A stretch of 64,000 nucleotides of DNA from positions 183,422,437 through 183,486,436 of the forward strand of contig JARYHS010009186.1 of the NCBI GenBank assembly GCA_031002005.1, read 5' to 3'. The position numbers and the translations under genes were made by a program. This stretch comes from Vandiemenella viatica (taxonomy: Eukaryota > Arthropoda > Insecta > Orthoptera > Morabidae). Positions 1 through 13,542 of the stretch are shown piece after piece; the first letter of the stretch is position 1, and every line of letters starts with the position of its first letter. A model generated the notes under the pieces. The model did not search any database, was not told the DNA's origin, and was given only the letters and a program-made list of their open reading frames with translations.

Positions 1-1922
1 TTTGATTGTTTTGCTTAAATATAAATGCATATTTTCCATTTGGGAAAAGCTGCATAAACAATAATGGTTCAGACTGTAGTACTTAGTATGTAGAACATGT
101 CATGCAAATTTGAAAAAGATCTATGCATATGGAAAAAAGTTATCTTTAAAACCATTTGATGAATTGCTGTTTTGAGATATTTAAGGTTAAAGATTTGGAT
201 CACCTTCAAGTGTAGTAAGATTCAAATGGCTGTCAATCGTGCAGGGCATTGCTTAATCACACATAATTTCCACACTGTTGAAGATATTGAAATAATTTTT
301 CACTAAAATGAATCCAAAACTATAAACTGTTTTTGTCAATAATAAAAAAAAATCATTTTTTTGAAACCTGATAAGTGTACCTACCCCCTTAAATCGATGA
401 AAATAATGAAACGATTACCATCACAGTTAGATGTATATGTTAGGATATATCACTTAGCTTCGTAACATTATATCAGGAAACAAACATTCTCGCATAATAC
501 ATTTGTAAAATCGAATCGATTAGCTCAAAGAATTCAGCCACTAGACTTCGGAATAAAATTTTTAGCACAATCAAACTTACGAAATCAGCTTAATAAATAC
601 GACTTCATTTTCCACTGCTTCAGAGAAAATGTTTTCTATTAATTCGAGAGCAGCATGACTGAAAATGTAGGTAATAACTTTTTATTTAATAATATGTGCT
701 TCTTGTCATAAATTGAACATTTTGGCCCAGAATAGATACAAGTGCTGGGCTATTGTAACAGGATATAAATAAAAACAGATAACTTTGTGAAATTCATGGT
801 GCGTCCAATAGCAACACCTTCTTCCTGGCGTTTTGATCGGTGCCTATGGTCTTCCTCAAGAAATAAGCCACCTACTGAGTCTGCTAGATTTATTGATAAA
901 AATATTAACGACATTATTATGGCTTTGTAAATCTTTTATATTTATGGCTGGAAATGTTTTAGCTTTTGTACAAATGTTTGAAATGCTTTAAGTGTCTTAA
1001 AAGATAATTTATTTATTTATTAAGTGGATTTCGACAGTACGTGCACTAAAATAATTTACACATCCTGTTACTAGATTAAAACAGAATGTTTGTATCGCAA
1101 GAAAGCTAACACGCACACGTCGTGTCCAGCAATGATGCAAACGATTCCGGAAAATAGCGTAAAATGTAGAGAGGGATTGTCAGCAGTTCTGCGTAAATTC
1201 CGTTGTGTTCCAGCTATAAGTTGTGAGAGTCAAAAGTAAAAATTGATGTGACACGTTGATGTTATCGTTATAGTAGTGAACTTTATTTCACAAAACGGCA
1301 AACATATAATCTGCTCCAAATTATACTATTTCAATGAGAAATAATCAATTCTTCATTGACATATAATGTACTATTAATATACCAAGTGAGTTTTTTATCT
1401 TGAGACAACTAAATATCTCGAAAACTACAAATCCGATCAAAAAAAGTGGGTAATAAAAATTGTTCGTCTCGACGGGGGACATCCGATGATACCAAATTTG
1501 ACTCCCCACCCCCACCCCCTAGGGGTGGGGGAAGGGGGAGAAAAAAAACTTAAATAGGAACCCCCATTTTTTATTGCAGATTCTGATTCCCCGGAAAAAA
1601 CTACCCCTATTTCACCCCCAATTCGAGTCATTTGGTCGATAGATGGCGCTGCAATCGACAAAAATCAAAATAAGCAAAAATTCATTTAAAAATGAGGATA
1701 TCTCGTGAAATACACATCAGATCAGCAAAATACAAGTTAATGTGATTGATATTTTTCAAAAACTATTCAATAACACCACCCACCTCCAAACTTGAGGGAT
1801 GGGAATGGACATTATTTCAAAATGCACTGATGCAAATTCTTTAGCAGATAGCGAAAGTCAAACATTACTTTTTGCGTTACCCAGGAACAACGACGTGGAC
1901 GTAGTAATTTTCTGTTCCCTTT

Positions 1923-2122
1923 GGGGTGCTAGATTTAGGTGAGTCCCCTCGCCTCTCACCATCGGGGTGCTTGTTTTTGGTGAGTCCCTCGCCTCTCACC
2001 ATCGGGGTGCTTGTTTTTGGTGAGTCCCCTCGCTCTCACCATCGGGGTGCTTGTTTTTGGTGAGTCCCCTCGCCTCTCACCATCGGGGTGCTTGTTTTTG
2101 GTGAGTCCCCTCGCCTCTCACG
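1923..2122. repeat. 40-41 bp minisatellite inside the mariner
   Basis: Five tandem units of 40-41 bp start at 1923, 1964, 2004, 2044 and 2085. Each starts ggggtgctt and carries ggtgagtcccctcgcctctc. It lies directly after the transposase stop codon (revcomp of tca at 2118) and internal to the left inverted repeat. Small 1 bp differences between units (ctcgc/cctcgc) show it is imperfect. Confidence 0.9.
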
Positions 2123-3223
2123 TGTTTGTTTCTAACAACAATTCTAAAGCAAGTGCTCGAAAAATATCACCACCGACATCGATGCATTTATTTACCCGCT
2201 CTTGGAATGATTCGACGCAACTAAGAAGCATATCCGGCGTGATTTTTTGACAAGCGTTGGTAATTCGTTCAATCATGTTTTCAGGCGTTGTTGGCACTTC
2301 ACTGTAAACTTCATTCTTCAAGTATCCCCATAAAAAAAAATCAGGCGAAGTGAGATCTGGTGATCTTGCAGGCCACGGCACTGGACCTCCTCTTCCGATC
2401 CATCGACGATTGTACAGACGATCTAACACTTCCCGCGATCTTACAGCAAAATGTGCTGGACAACCGTCATGTTGAAACCACATTGTTTGTCGCACGTCTA
2501 AGGGTACGTCTTCAAGCAATGTTGGCAGTACGTCTCTAAGAGTTGTTGATATTTCTCCCCATTGAAATGTCCATGGATAAAATGTGGACCAATAAGTTTG
2601 TCCCCAATTATCCCACACCAAACATTTACATTCCACGGACGCTGATGTTCAACTTGGCGTAACCAATGCGGGTTTTCCACACTCCAATAATGCATGTTGT
2701 GTCGATTAATGGTGCCGTGGTTAGTAAAAGTGGATTCATCCGAAAACAGTACTCGAGCAAAGAAATGGGGTTCTTCTTGTATTTTCTGTAGCGACCATCG
2801 GCAAAATGTCAATCGATTATCGAAATCATTGCCGTGAAGTTCTTGATGCAACGAAACATGGAACGGATGGTATTTTCTACGATGCAAAATCTGACAAACA
2901 GTAGTCTGAGAAATTCCTGATTCACGACTTATTTGTCGAGTACTAATGTGAGGGTTATAAGCCACTGCAGCTAAAACTGCAACTTCGTTATTTTCTCCAG
3001 CTATCGTCCTTCGCCGCTTTCGTTTGTTTGTGTGCACACTTCCCTCCTGAGTGAACTGTTGGATAATACGGTAAAAAGAAGCGCGCGATCGAGGCTGGTC
3101 TGGAAAACGATGAGCATAAAGATCAACAGCATTATCGATATTCTTGCGACATTCTCCATAAATGTAGACCATTTCAATTTTTTCTTGCAACGTTATAGCC
3201 TGCATTCTCATTGACACGTGCAA
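2118..3223 (-). pseudogene. Mariner (rosa-type, DD41D) transposase, one frameshift
   Basis: Two overlapping minus-strand frames together cover a full mariner transposase of about 350 residues. The N-terminal frame (3223 to 2498) has a helix-turn-helix region (ISTRQISRESGISQTTVCQI) and the first catalytic aspartate in VLFSDEST. The C-terminal frame (2636 to 2118) has the second in QHDGCPAH and the third in SPDLTSPDFFLWG. The homology passes from one frame to the other near 2530-2545, so one indel breaks the gene. Counting from the aspartate of QHD to that of SPDFF gives 41 intervening residues, the spacing described for the rosa group. The gene ends exactly where a 40 bp minisatellite begins. 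Confidence 0.88.
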
Positions 3224-3246
3224 CAGAACGAAGTAAATAAATCAGA

Positions 3247-3358
3247 GATGTTATGAACGCTATGAAAGTACATCAAGTAATGAGAAAACTCTGAGAAATG
3301 AGCGACGATGTGAACGCAATGGAAGTACATCAAGTAATGAGAAAACTCTGAGAAATGC
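3247..3358. repeat. Two-copy 57 bp direct repeat at inner edge of right TIR
   Basis: Two adjacent copies of a block containing aagtacatcaagtaatgag and aaaactctgagaaatg occur just inside the right inverted repeat and upstream of the transposase start. They differ by a few substitutions. They could be transposase-binding or promoter repeats, but I see no direct proof. Confidence 0.7.
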
Positions 3359-6300
3359 AGCGCCATCTATCGACCAAAATGACTCGAATTGGGGGTCAAA
3401 TAGGGGTAGTTTTTTCCGGGGGAATCAGAATCTGCAATAAAAAATGGGGGTTCCTATTTAAGTTTTTTTTCTCCCCCTTCCCCCACCCCTAGGGGGTGGG
3501 GGTGGGGAGTCAAATTTGGTATCATCGGATGTCCCCCGTCGAGACGAACAATTTTTATTACCCACTTTTTTTGATCGGATTTGTAGTTTTCGAGATATTT
3601 AGTTGTCTCAAGATAAAAAACTCACTTGGTATACGTGATTATTATAGGCCATTTCATCTGCAGTTATTTGTTGAAATAATTATGATTATTTAATAACTAT
3701 TATTTGATAAATACTTGATTAGCTTTTTGTTAATTACTAACTCTTGCTATTCAGACCTATTGTCAATTAATGCTGATTTTTTCTATCACTTCTTCCATAG
3801 GTTGCTGTCTTGGTGACCAGTGAGTTTTACCTTTCCCGAAAGGTTGCTGGTTACTAATCTTCCTGACTGAATTCAATAGTTCTACCAAATGACAACGCGG
3901 ACGAATAGCTTTCAATTTATTTATTTTTTTCCCGTGAGCCATAAGCTAACACAAGGCACCAGACTTCTCCAAAGTTACTAAGCACAGACATACAAATATT
4001 CCAGGGATTAAACTCACAAACGACTTGAATCCTCCGCAAAACTGACTTATAACTAACCATGTTCGCCATCTCCACGCGTTTAAATAAGCGCCGGGAAAAC
4101 ATTCAGAAGGGAATAAAGAGCGCCGACGGAGTTTCTCGAACGTTAACAATTAAATCCATACCAAAAATAATTACAAATTGTACACAAAATCACTCACAAT
4201 CATAATAAAACACCTTAAAATAAAATTAAAGGTGTTTACAGGTATTTATACACAAAATTATCGACGCAAACCAATCCAAACAGTTTAAAATTTTACTCCA
4301 AACATCATGCCTCACCTCAACACTTACGTTTACAAACTTTTAATTATGTTTCATGCATAACATTGTCCTTGATCATATTACGTAATATTTACACACTTTT
4401 TATCCATAAAACAATGTATATTTCCATTACGAATGTACACAAATTCACAATCAATCACACAAAAATATACAAATAAATAATTAATTAACTGCCATTTTGC
4501 TATGCATAATTGCTAAAATATAATTTCATAAAAGGGCTGGGTCTGAGGGCTGTCATAAATTGTTGTTGGATTTTATTTATTTCGGACGCGTTTCGCCACT
4601 CAGCGTACACTGTTTTTATTTACATTCCTGCCTTGAGGTGTGGTTGTTGGACGCCTGTATCACTAACCAGCTAAGCTAGAATTACGTATACACTTCACAT
4701 TAATCAAAGAACTGGTAAATACAGCATAGCGTCAGTCAGTTGAACGTTTCCGAGTACACGTTCTATGATGCAAAGTTTCTATATGTAAAAAAGCTCTCAT
4801 CAAATGATGTTACCTTTATGAACTCAATTAAGTCACCTAAGAACAGCACTCAATTTACTAATCGGAAGTCCATCCACCCGTTGAAGTGGTGTCGCATCCG
4901 ACACGTTTATTGAGAACTGTGGTCCCCTTGACAGATCATTTGTCAATTAACGACTGAATTGAGGCCGGTCGCCGTATGACAAATTGCCTTTGGACATCGC
5001 GTATCTCCAGCCAAATGTGCGGTGGAGTAGTTAGCATAGATGTCTATGTAAATGCCGGCAGCTGACTCTGACAGCTGCAACCTAACCAGGAAGCAAATTT
5101 ATTGTCGCACTGCCAAAATGACAAATTAGTTATCAGCTTAGGGTTAACTGAAACAACATCAAAAGCACCGACTCTGCGAAGGTGAATTATAGTCATAGCG
5201 GCAAGTTTCGTCATGCGTGTTAAATCGCCGCAATGGTGAATTCGGACAGAAAACTCGCACCCACAATCAAAACTGAATTATCATTTAACGATTATCCAAA
5301 TTACCGATTTCAAGTTTTTTACCTTGATCAGATACAGAAACTAACTTGAGATACTACGTGTTTGTTGGTAAGATTGGTAAAGTTTGTACTTTTAGGATGT
5401 AATATAACTTATCAATATTCAGTCATTGGTAATACTACTGGATTATTTACTATTATTTTTACTGTTCACTCATCCCCTACACTGTTCTTTCATGTGGTCG
5501 AAGCTAACATATATAATCTAATCTGATAAGACGCCAATAAATTGTAGTTCCGATAATGTGACCATATCATTATTAGACATACTACATAAAACATTAACAC
5601 CTCGAATGTGAACAAAATTGTTACAAATCGACGTTGGTAATATTAGTAAAACGGAATGACTAATGATTCTTGCTGGAGATGAAATATCTGAGAAAACTGC
5701 AAAATATTAATGCAGAAATGAAACAAGAATTTACGTGGAAGACAATGAATTAAAACTAACAGCGCAATAAGAAGGTGGTAGGAAAGTGTTATGCCAAGCG
5801 GTAAAGGGCTAGTTTAGATGCAGCCATTCATTATTCTGCCTTCTACAGGGATTTTGCGGTGTAACACGAAAGAGGAGGCGCCGTCCTGCTTATCATGCAT
5901 GAAGTACCGGATTTACTAAAAGGATGCTACATAGTAGAAAACATCCGGAATTTCCGGGATCTGAAACATTGAGTCTATCCCCCGAAATAAGGTCACAGCC
6001 CTCATCAGAGATTGTCTTAATTGACCAACTATTTTCATTAATCATAATTGTTAAAGTCTGAGGTTCCATTTGAAGTTATTTTACTAATTCAATCATGACC
6101 TTTTTTTTTAATTTAAAAGGGTAACCCATAAATGGTGAATCGGGCATCGCTATAAAACAGCAATCTTTGCCTATATATTCTGCCTTAAGTAGTAAGATGT
6201 AAAATAAAAGTGGCATTCAGCTACATTCTACCATTAGCCAAATATTTCACCCAATGGTTCTAAGCACAGAATTTGTTGTCCTATGTATAGATTAGATAAA

Positions 6301-6819
6301 TATTTTAGTAACTGATTACATATTTATCCATACCAAAGCTGTCCTTCTTCTTAAATACTTCACTGTCACATTTATGTCTGTACAGAAATAGACTATTACT
6401 ACTGTAACACATGCAACTACCATGCAGTTAACTATAACTTGCTACAGTTAATTGTTTCCACACTAGGGGAGCAATTTGTAGAACTACGAATTTAACGTTA
6501 TAAAATTCTTACTAAAAAGTTGTAGCTAATTATCTAGATATTTAAATACTAAAATTTTGAAAATCTGGAAACGAAGCTGCTAACTATAACATTTCATTGA
6601 ATTTATTAGCAGCAGTATAAAGAAGGACCTAAGCCAAAGGATAACGAATGTAAATGTTCTAACCATTTTTTTACGGTTTCACCTTTTTTAACCGTAATGA
6701 AAAATAGTAATATAAACATTATTTTTGGAACCATAGATTGAAGTAAATAATTTGGTGGCCATATTACCTATTAGATTTTAATATTTTTTTTAAAGCTTAG
6801 ATTGTTTCGTGTGAGAGCA

Positions 6820-7190
6820 AAAGTCTTGGCTTTGCACTGTGACTGCGGGCGTTTCTTCTGTGACTGATTATGACCGTCGTGGGAACCGTTCGTAAGCGAT
6901 TAAAGTTCGTCGGATGATCGGGACTTGTCGGTGAGAGTTGTGGCTGCAGCCTCGTTCCCCGTGGTCGTCCTTCACAATGGAGACGTGGCATGTCCGAGGA
7001 CCCATTGTGAGCGGCGCAATCCCCCGGAACTGGATGCGCGGCCCATTGTCAGAGCACAGTAGCCTCCATCTGGATGCGAGACGTTATTTGCGAATCGGTC
7101 TTGGTGCAGATACTTGGACTGAGCGTCTCATCTCCCTCCGTTCTTCTTACTCCGTATACAGCAGTACAAGAGGGGGAGACTTTCGTGCAA
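6820..7190. other. GC-rich island in the upstream intron, unexplained
   Basis: A stretch of about 370 bp is clearly GC-richer than several kb on both sides. It contains a 132-codon open frame on the + strand starting 6938; the frame outruns the island into AT-rich sequence, and its C-terminal half has low-complexity composition. No domain or motif is recognised. A donor-like cttgtcg/gtgaga occurs near 6930. Candidates are an alternative first exon or promoter, a nested non-coding transcript, or an unrecognised transposon fragment. There is no decisive sign for any of them. Confidence 0.3.
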
Positions 7191-10100
7191 GTTCGGACTA
7201 TAGGCTTTCTCGACTAATATATTGTTGTTGGTTTTATACATTTAAATATCTACTTACCAAGATGCAAATTTCAAAATATAGAGCAAATAAAAAGTCACTA
7301 GACAATAGCGTTCATCATAATAATAATCGATACTAATAAAAAGTAACCTTGGTCATCGTGACATGTCTTTTGCACCGTGACGTCACGCGCCCGGACTTTG
7401 TTGATGAGAAAAGATCTTTTCAATCTTTGTCCATAGACTTTGCTGTTATAGCAAGCTAAGAAGCGAGATTATTTAAAATGCAAACCAGCTACTATTAGGA
7501 TAAGTAATTATTTCGTTTAAATCCACATATCAATCATTAGTTTTTGCTTTATTTATATTTCATCGATGTAGTTGGTTTCCGATAGATTGTCTGTCCATAG
7601 ATGACGCAGTTAAAATAGCTAAGAAATACGGGATCTAGTTTATATAGCGTTACGGTGAATGTATTAACGCGTCTACGATAGAAGTTTTCATTTTCGAGCA
7701 TCAATGTTTCCGCAGGTTTTGATTAGATTGTAATTCAGTCTGGACCAGAAAGACATACTTACATTCGTCGCTACAGCAGAGGATTGATTATTATTATTAT
7801 TTAAAAAAATACTGATTTATTTGCATTTATGAGCGCCGTGCTGCTGAACTTATCACTTCATTCAGAAGAATGTAGTTTCAACATTTAGAGCGATCTACAC
7901 AGCCTATACAAGCATTAAAACTAATATTACGTGGTGTAACGTAGGTTTGCTTTCACTGACGACATATTACTGATGTCATTAGTTCAGCCGCATGCAAATA
8001 GTTCCAACTGCAACGCGATGTAAACTAAAACCTAAATACACATAACATGAAAATATCTAGTTGATGGGCGTTATTTAGCAACAATTCTATTTAGTTAAGC
8101 ATATGCGCATAATGATTTACCAGAACACTGCACTCGATCAAGTCATTTTTGACAGACTTAGAAGTTAGAAAGAGTTAGTAATAATAATAATGATCCATAA
8201 ACAGGATGATTTAAAATCTGCAAGCACCATCTTATGTTTTCATCTTTACTAAATATTATTTATAGGTCGTAGAATTAACATTGTTAATAACTATCATAGA
8301 TATCTTGAGGTGGATAGCTAATCACGTTTGAACCTGACCGCAGCATTACTAAATAATTCTTTAAAAATATTTTACGTATGTCACATATTTCTTTTATGCA
8401 TATTCCTCGGACATTGTGTTGAGGGATAAAAAATACGGCGCATCCGCTGGGATTTTTCCTTCGTTAACAAAGTCCTTAAGGCTTCATTATCCCAGATGTA
8501 TTTAGTGAGTGATTTTTCTGTTGCAGATTTGCGATGCTGAGATTCTGAAAGAAACAGAGTCGTTCTGAGAAACAACATTTCTAAATAACTAAGTTCCACA
8601 AAATTCTCATCAAAATACAGAGTACCTAATCGTCTACCAACACTGTTATAAATCTGTGATGGGGCTACATATCTCTGTCACTTTGTTTAGGCATCACGCA
8701 ACCACTATTGAACCAATTACCAGTTTGAATGCTTATAGCCTAGATTAAAATCTTCGGTATCTCTTGTGACTCTACGTGAATTCTATGTGAGAATGGAAAA
8801 AGGAATGATAATTAGTTCGAACCAAGAACAGATACGACACAGATACGAACAGATACGTACATGACACAGATCCCAGTGCGTTTCATGTTAATACTTCTTT
8901 ACGAGATATGAACCAAATATCAAAATACAACGCAAATAAACACGACAACATTTGGTTTCTGCTAAGGAAAAAAAAATACTGAATAACTTATTTACTCGAT
9001 TTTCTGAAAAATATTACGTTATAATACATGGAAAAAGTTAGCCAAACATCTATCTCAAAGATTAATATTCCGGTAAGAGTAGCGAAATTTTGGAACATAA
9101 TTTACTGTAAAAGTTATAAAGATATTGCATTACAAATGTTTATGCTTTGTTGCTAGGATAAAAAAGACAAACCCATTACCACGCACACCAAGCCCCCGTA
9201 CGAACGAAGCAGCGGGAAAATGGTAATATTAAAATAAGCGAACTGGTAAATTATACATGTTTCCACTGTTTTCCACTTGGTTTTACGTTCCTGGTAAAAC
9301 ACATTACATGTGTAAGTCAAAGAACGTATTCTAAGAATTACGTAATTAGACCACGCATATGGAGCAGAAGTCTGTTTGAAAATTCAGGAATAAACACAAT
9401 ACCAGCATTGCACACGTAACCCTTTCTCATCTATTGAAGACAATCCTCAGCACTTCAATCTCAAAGCGAACACACCGACAAAAACAGAAGGAATAAGTTT
9501 AACAACCACAAATAATTCAAGTTATTCGCAACTGCACAGAGGGGAATAAATTTCCGACGTTGTTTATTCAGTATCGCGGAAAATAAAAAATTCATGACAA
9601 TACTGGGGGCTTAAATGCACGACAAAAAAGTTTCTTCCTCACAACGCTGTTTACTGAGTAAAAAAAGCTTTAATCTCGAACTTCTTGAAGTAAACAGGAT
9701 TAATAAAGTAACATTTCGTAGCTACATAAAAAGAACTGGGCGCTGTTGACTAATGTGATGTACGGTTCTTTGACAATTATTTGACGCTACTATTTATTAG
9801 TGTTAGAGTACGTGTCCTGTGTTTTCCATCAATCTCTTCTCACATCTAGTCAAACAAAGAATTTCTACAGTTCTTTGCACTCTATTACATTCTTTTCAAT
9901 TTCACATAGCTAAAATTGAATTACATTGGAATTCACTGTTCAGAGAACTTTTGGAATGAAACTAGAAGTTACGAGCTGCAAAGCGCTGCGCCGGAAGGGA
10001 CGTTAAGGATAAAAGCGTGTGTGTAGGAGTCCAGAACTTTGTTCCATTTTACGGTACGGGATATCAACACCAACGAACCACTGGCTTACTTCTGTATTAG

Positions 10101-10309
10101 CTACCTGCAACTGGAATAGAAATGGAAACTTTGGAGCTGGTATTTCATCTGACACTGTATCTTCAAATAGAAGTCGCAGCTGTCTTATAGGCAGTTTGAT
10201 TTCCTTACTGAGAGATATACCATTATTCGTCCACTAATACTTATATTAATAGTAACGGTAATCTTTCGTTTGGTCTTCACAACATGCTGAAAATCTTTAA
10301 AGTTAGCTC

Positions 10310-10941
10310 ACAGATCAACTCCACTGTGATTTAAACTAACCTACATTGATGACCACTGCCCACAGCGAGTACGTCACGCTGTAAGGAAAGTGTATAAGTG
10401 GAGCATAGAGGCATATGTAGTCATTTTAACGACGATGCGGGTGGTAAATATGGAAATTCATTGACATAAGTGGCTATAACAAAGGACGGAGTATTATGGC
10501 TCGGCGCTTGGGAACGAGCATTTCGATAACGGCAAGGCTGATCGGATTATGCTACTGTAGCGGGCATGAATGGAAAGTGACAGCATTATGCTATATATAA
10601 CATTAATCTTGGCTACCAAGGAACCTGTGGTAGTGATCCAAGGCACCATTACAGCTGTGGACTTATTATTGTGAATCACCCGCATCCCCCCATGTTTTAT
10701 GACTTCTACAACCACGATGGCTTCTTCTAGCAGAATAACTTTCCGCGTCATAAGGTCAGAATCGTGCTACAGTGGTTTGAGGAGCATTATAGTGATTTCA
10801 CGATGATTTCTTGACCATCAAGTTCGCTTGATTTCAACACTTGTCTAATCCGTGCCACGCCGAAACGTTGCAGTATTGCGTTCCAAAGGTGAACTAACAC
10901 TCTATTAAGTAGCTGGTCAAAATGTTTTTGGCTGATCAGTG
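10310..10941 (+). pseudogene. Tc1-like transposon remnant with broken transposase
   Basis: This region reads as a decayed Tc1-family element on the + strand. The 5' part resembles the leader and N-terminus (MARRLGTSIS then ARLIG, the helix-turn-helix region). The middle gives a broken match to the second catalytic block (resembling the usual QDNCP.HKARIVLQWFEEH, here QNNFPRHKVRIVLQWFEEH). The 3' end closes with the typical tttggctgatcagtg terminus. Large internal stretches are missing, including the first catalytic aspartate region, and several stops and shifts are present. The identification is from memory of a Tc1 type widespread in arthropods. Confidence 0.75.
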
Positions 10942-11514
10942 TTTTTCTATCTAATGAATTATCTTTGACTAGAGTTTTATATTATTTTTTTAGTTTACGG
11001 CTGCATAAATTAATAAAAATACATAAACATATCAAGAAAATCAAAATTTACAATAAAAATATAATATAAATAAGAATATGTGCAGAGCTAAAATTGAATG
11101 TTGAGTTTCCTAATCTATTCGGTGGCTCCTGGAGACACTTGCGTGGAATATTTGTTTCTTGAAAGGCTTTTTATCGGAAACCAAGAAGTTTGCCGTTTGA
11201 GAGTCAGCATCTCAGTCACAAGCTGGAAACTTACATACTCCGTACTGTAACAGCGAGAGATCACATCTACCTTGATTCACCAGGATTCTATTTAATAAAA
11301 CCAAAATATTTCTATGGTAGCTAAAATCTTTCGATGGATTCTTGACATCAGAGATATAATGTCACGTATGGGGAGCTTTGCCTGTCCCCTGATTTAGCTG
11401 AGCTGCTCTTCTGTTGTACTCGTTTTCAATGGATTCTTTGACAGACTATAGAAGGATAACAAGATTTTAACCGGCGGAGTTGGGAATTTCTATATAATAA
11501 TGAATCTATAGATC

Positions 11515-11712
11515 ATAATTCCGTGACGCTCGAGTCTGGCACTCAGATTACGGTTTTCCACGATTTCCAAAAATCATTCCAGGTGAATGCTGAAAGGTTT
11601 CATTCAGGGGGCCATGGCCGAATTCGTTCCTGTTTCTCGTTCACAATTCTTTCTCGCCTCTAATGACCTCAACGTCGATGAGGCATAAAACCCGAAGAAA
11701 GAAAAAAAGATG
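11515..11712 (+). repeat. SINE family A, copy with decayed head
   Basis: The body (ggttttccacgatttcc, attccaggtgaat, ggccatggccgaattcgt) and the 3' end (cgcctctaatgacctcaacg then gatgaggcataaa) match the other family copies in this window. It ends in an A-rich tail. The tRNA-like head is largely lost. Confidence 0.8.
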
Positions 11713-13542
11713 CCGATTTTCCGGAATTTTCTCATAAATTAGAAATAAGACACTGCTGACGACGGTTGGAATATGTTATAAAACTGATTACTTTATGTCA
11801 GAGTAGAGACGATAGTGTCTGATATTTTACGTATCGGTTTTAAGCCACACAAGGCTATCGTTTGCCTAGATTTCAAGTGTTATGTAATAGTTCGTTGCTA
11901 GCTTTGTCAAAGACGTAGGTCATATTAAAGGCCAGCACTAAGGTATGCTTCACACAGAGAAATAATTTTGCTAAATTTTATTTCATTTAGGATATCAGTT
12001 TTCGTGGTTTAGTTTCGTATGAGTGTATTATGCTAACTCGGAAAACAGACATTAATTGTATGATTTGTACGTAAAGTGTTTAATCGTAAAACCTCTCGAC
12101 TTAATAGATCTTGATGTATCCGACTCTATTCTAAGCGCTTATCAATAATTTAAATCGTTGTAATCTTAAAGTGTTTCAGTAATTATATTAAACGTTTTAT
12201 TTAAATATTAATAGCATAACACTTTACGTTGAAGCTATTGTATACTGAAACTTTCTTAAGATAGATCCTATGTTCTGCAAATGTTTTTTCGACCTAATTA
12301 TGGGTTTTTCATGGACAAATTTGTAACCATTAAATTCAATTATTTCATCTCTTTTTAGCAACAATCTTTACCATTCTTTAAAAAAAAATTAAAAAAGGGA
12401 TGTAGCACTTAAAGATTATAGGCGTATATACTTGCAGTTATTAAGAGAAATCCTTGGAAGGAACCTGAAAAAATGCAAAATAGCAGACTATACTATCAAG
12501 TAATCAATTTGCATTAATTAGCATTACTAACCAGCCATATCACTTTTATGGATAGCAGCAATGGTACAGCAAAAAAAAAGCAACAAAAATGAAAAAAATC
12601 AATAAGAAACCATGCGTATTTTTCAAAAAACGTTTGACGAAAGATTCACATCAAATAAATTCCGTATAGAAGACTCGCAATAGATATTTCGTCACTGCCT
12701 TCAACTATGATGAATGATGAGTCATTTTCCCTTTCTTTCCAATTATATTGCCTAAAGCAGTTTCCTTTTTCCTTAGTTTAAGCAATAGATATTTTGTAAT
12801 AGATATTTTAATTTTAAAAAAAACTAAAAAAAAACTCTTAGGTCGATAATTACCTCTCTGTCATTCTTCCTCACACTAGCGCTCATTGGACAGTTTTCAA
12901 AATCACTGCAACATCTATTCATATCAGCTGAAAATAGCGGCGTGCCTCAAATTTCATGATGAAATGGCAATCCTGATTAATGTTAAACATCCTGTCGAAT
13001 AATAAAAATGTGCAGAGAATAGATTACCTTTTACGAGTAATAAATATTAATTTCAAATTCAAATTAATAGAGTTATCAGGCAAACCATCAAAATCAATAT
13101 GAATGTGGGTTGCAAGTAGGGTCTTTAAATAAATAATAAATTTAATAGCGCGGGATTAAACTGGAGCTACATTTCGCGTCAAAAGACACAAAGTTGCCTC
13201 TACCTAACAATATAATGCCATAATTTTGGTGCATTTGTTTATAGTGAATTCAAGAGCCCTTATTTATAAAGCACAATTAATAAATTTTATGTAAATTAGT
13301 GATTTTCTAGAATATCTGCTGTAGAAATTGTGAGACATAAAAATGTCCAAACGATTGTCAGGAATAACAAACACCAAAATTTAAACAGGTTTTTATTTGT
13401 TTAAAAAAATTGGCTGTTTCCAGAGTCAGTGTCTGCCGCAAATAGTGAAATCGAGCTTTTTTTAATACAGAAAATAAATTTTTCACTGCAGCATTGTTTA
13501 CATATACACCGAATGGGAAGAGAACTAAAAGTAAGTAATTTC

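Larger units (their letters stand above)
1380..3631 (-). mobile_element. rosa-like (DD41D) mariner element with long inverted repeats
   Basis: A 2,252 bp DNA transposon. Its ends are inverted repeats of 273-275 bp (1380-1652 and 3357-3631) that start TACCAAGTGAG. It is flanked by TA target duplications at 1378-1379 and 3632-3633. Both repeats contain a C-rich or G-rich stretch and end with a shared gcgccatcta block. The transposase is on the minus strand. Most mariners have inverted repeats near 30 bp, so these are unusually long. The two arms are nearly identical, which suggests fairly recent insertion, although the transposase carries a frameshift. Confidence 0.9.

Noticed and set aside
1923..2122. 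Regular 40 bp repeats as a possible CRISPR array
   Set aside because: There are no spacers; units are contiguous, and the setting is a eukaryotic transposon.
10494..10751. 85-codon minus-strand frame
   Set aside because: It lies antisense within a Tc1 remnant, whose sense strand carries the recognisable protein pieces.
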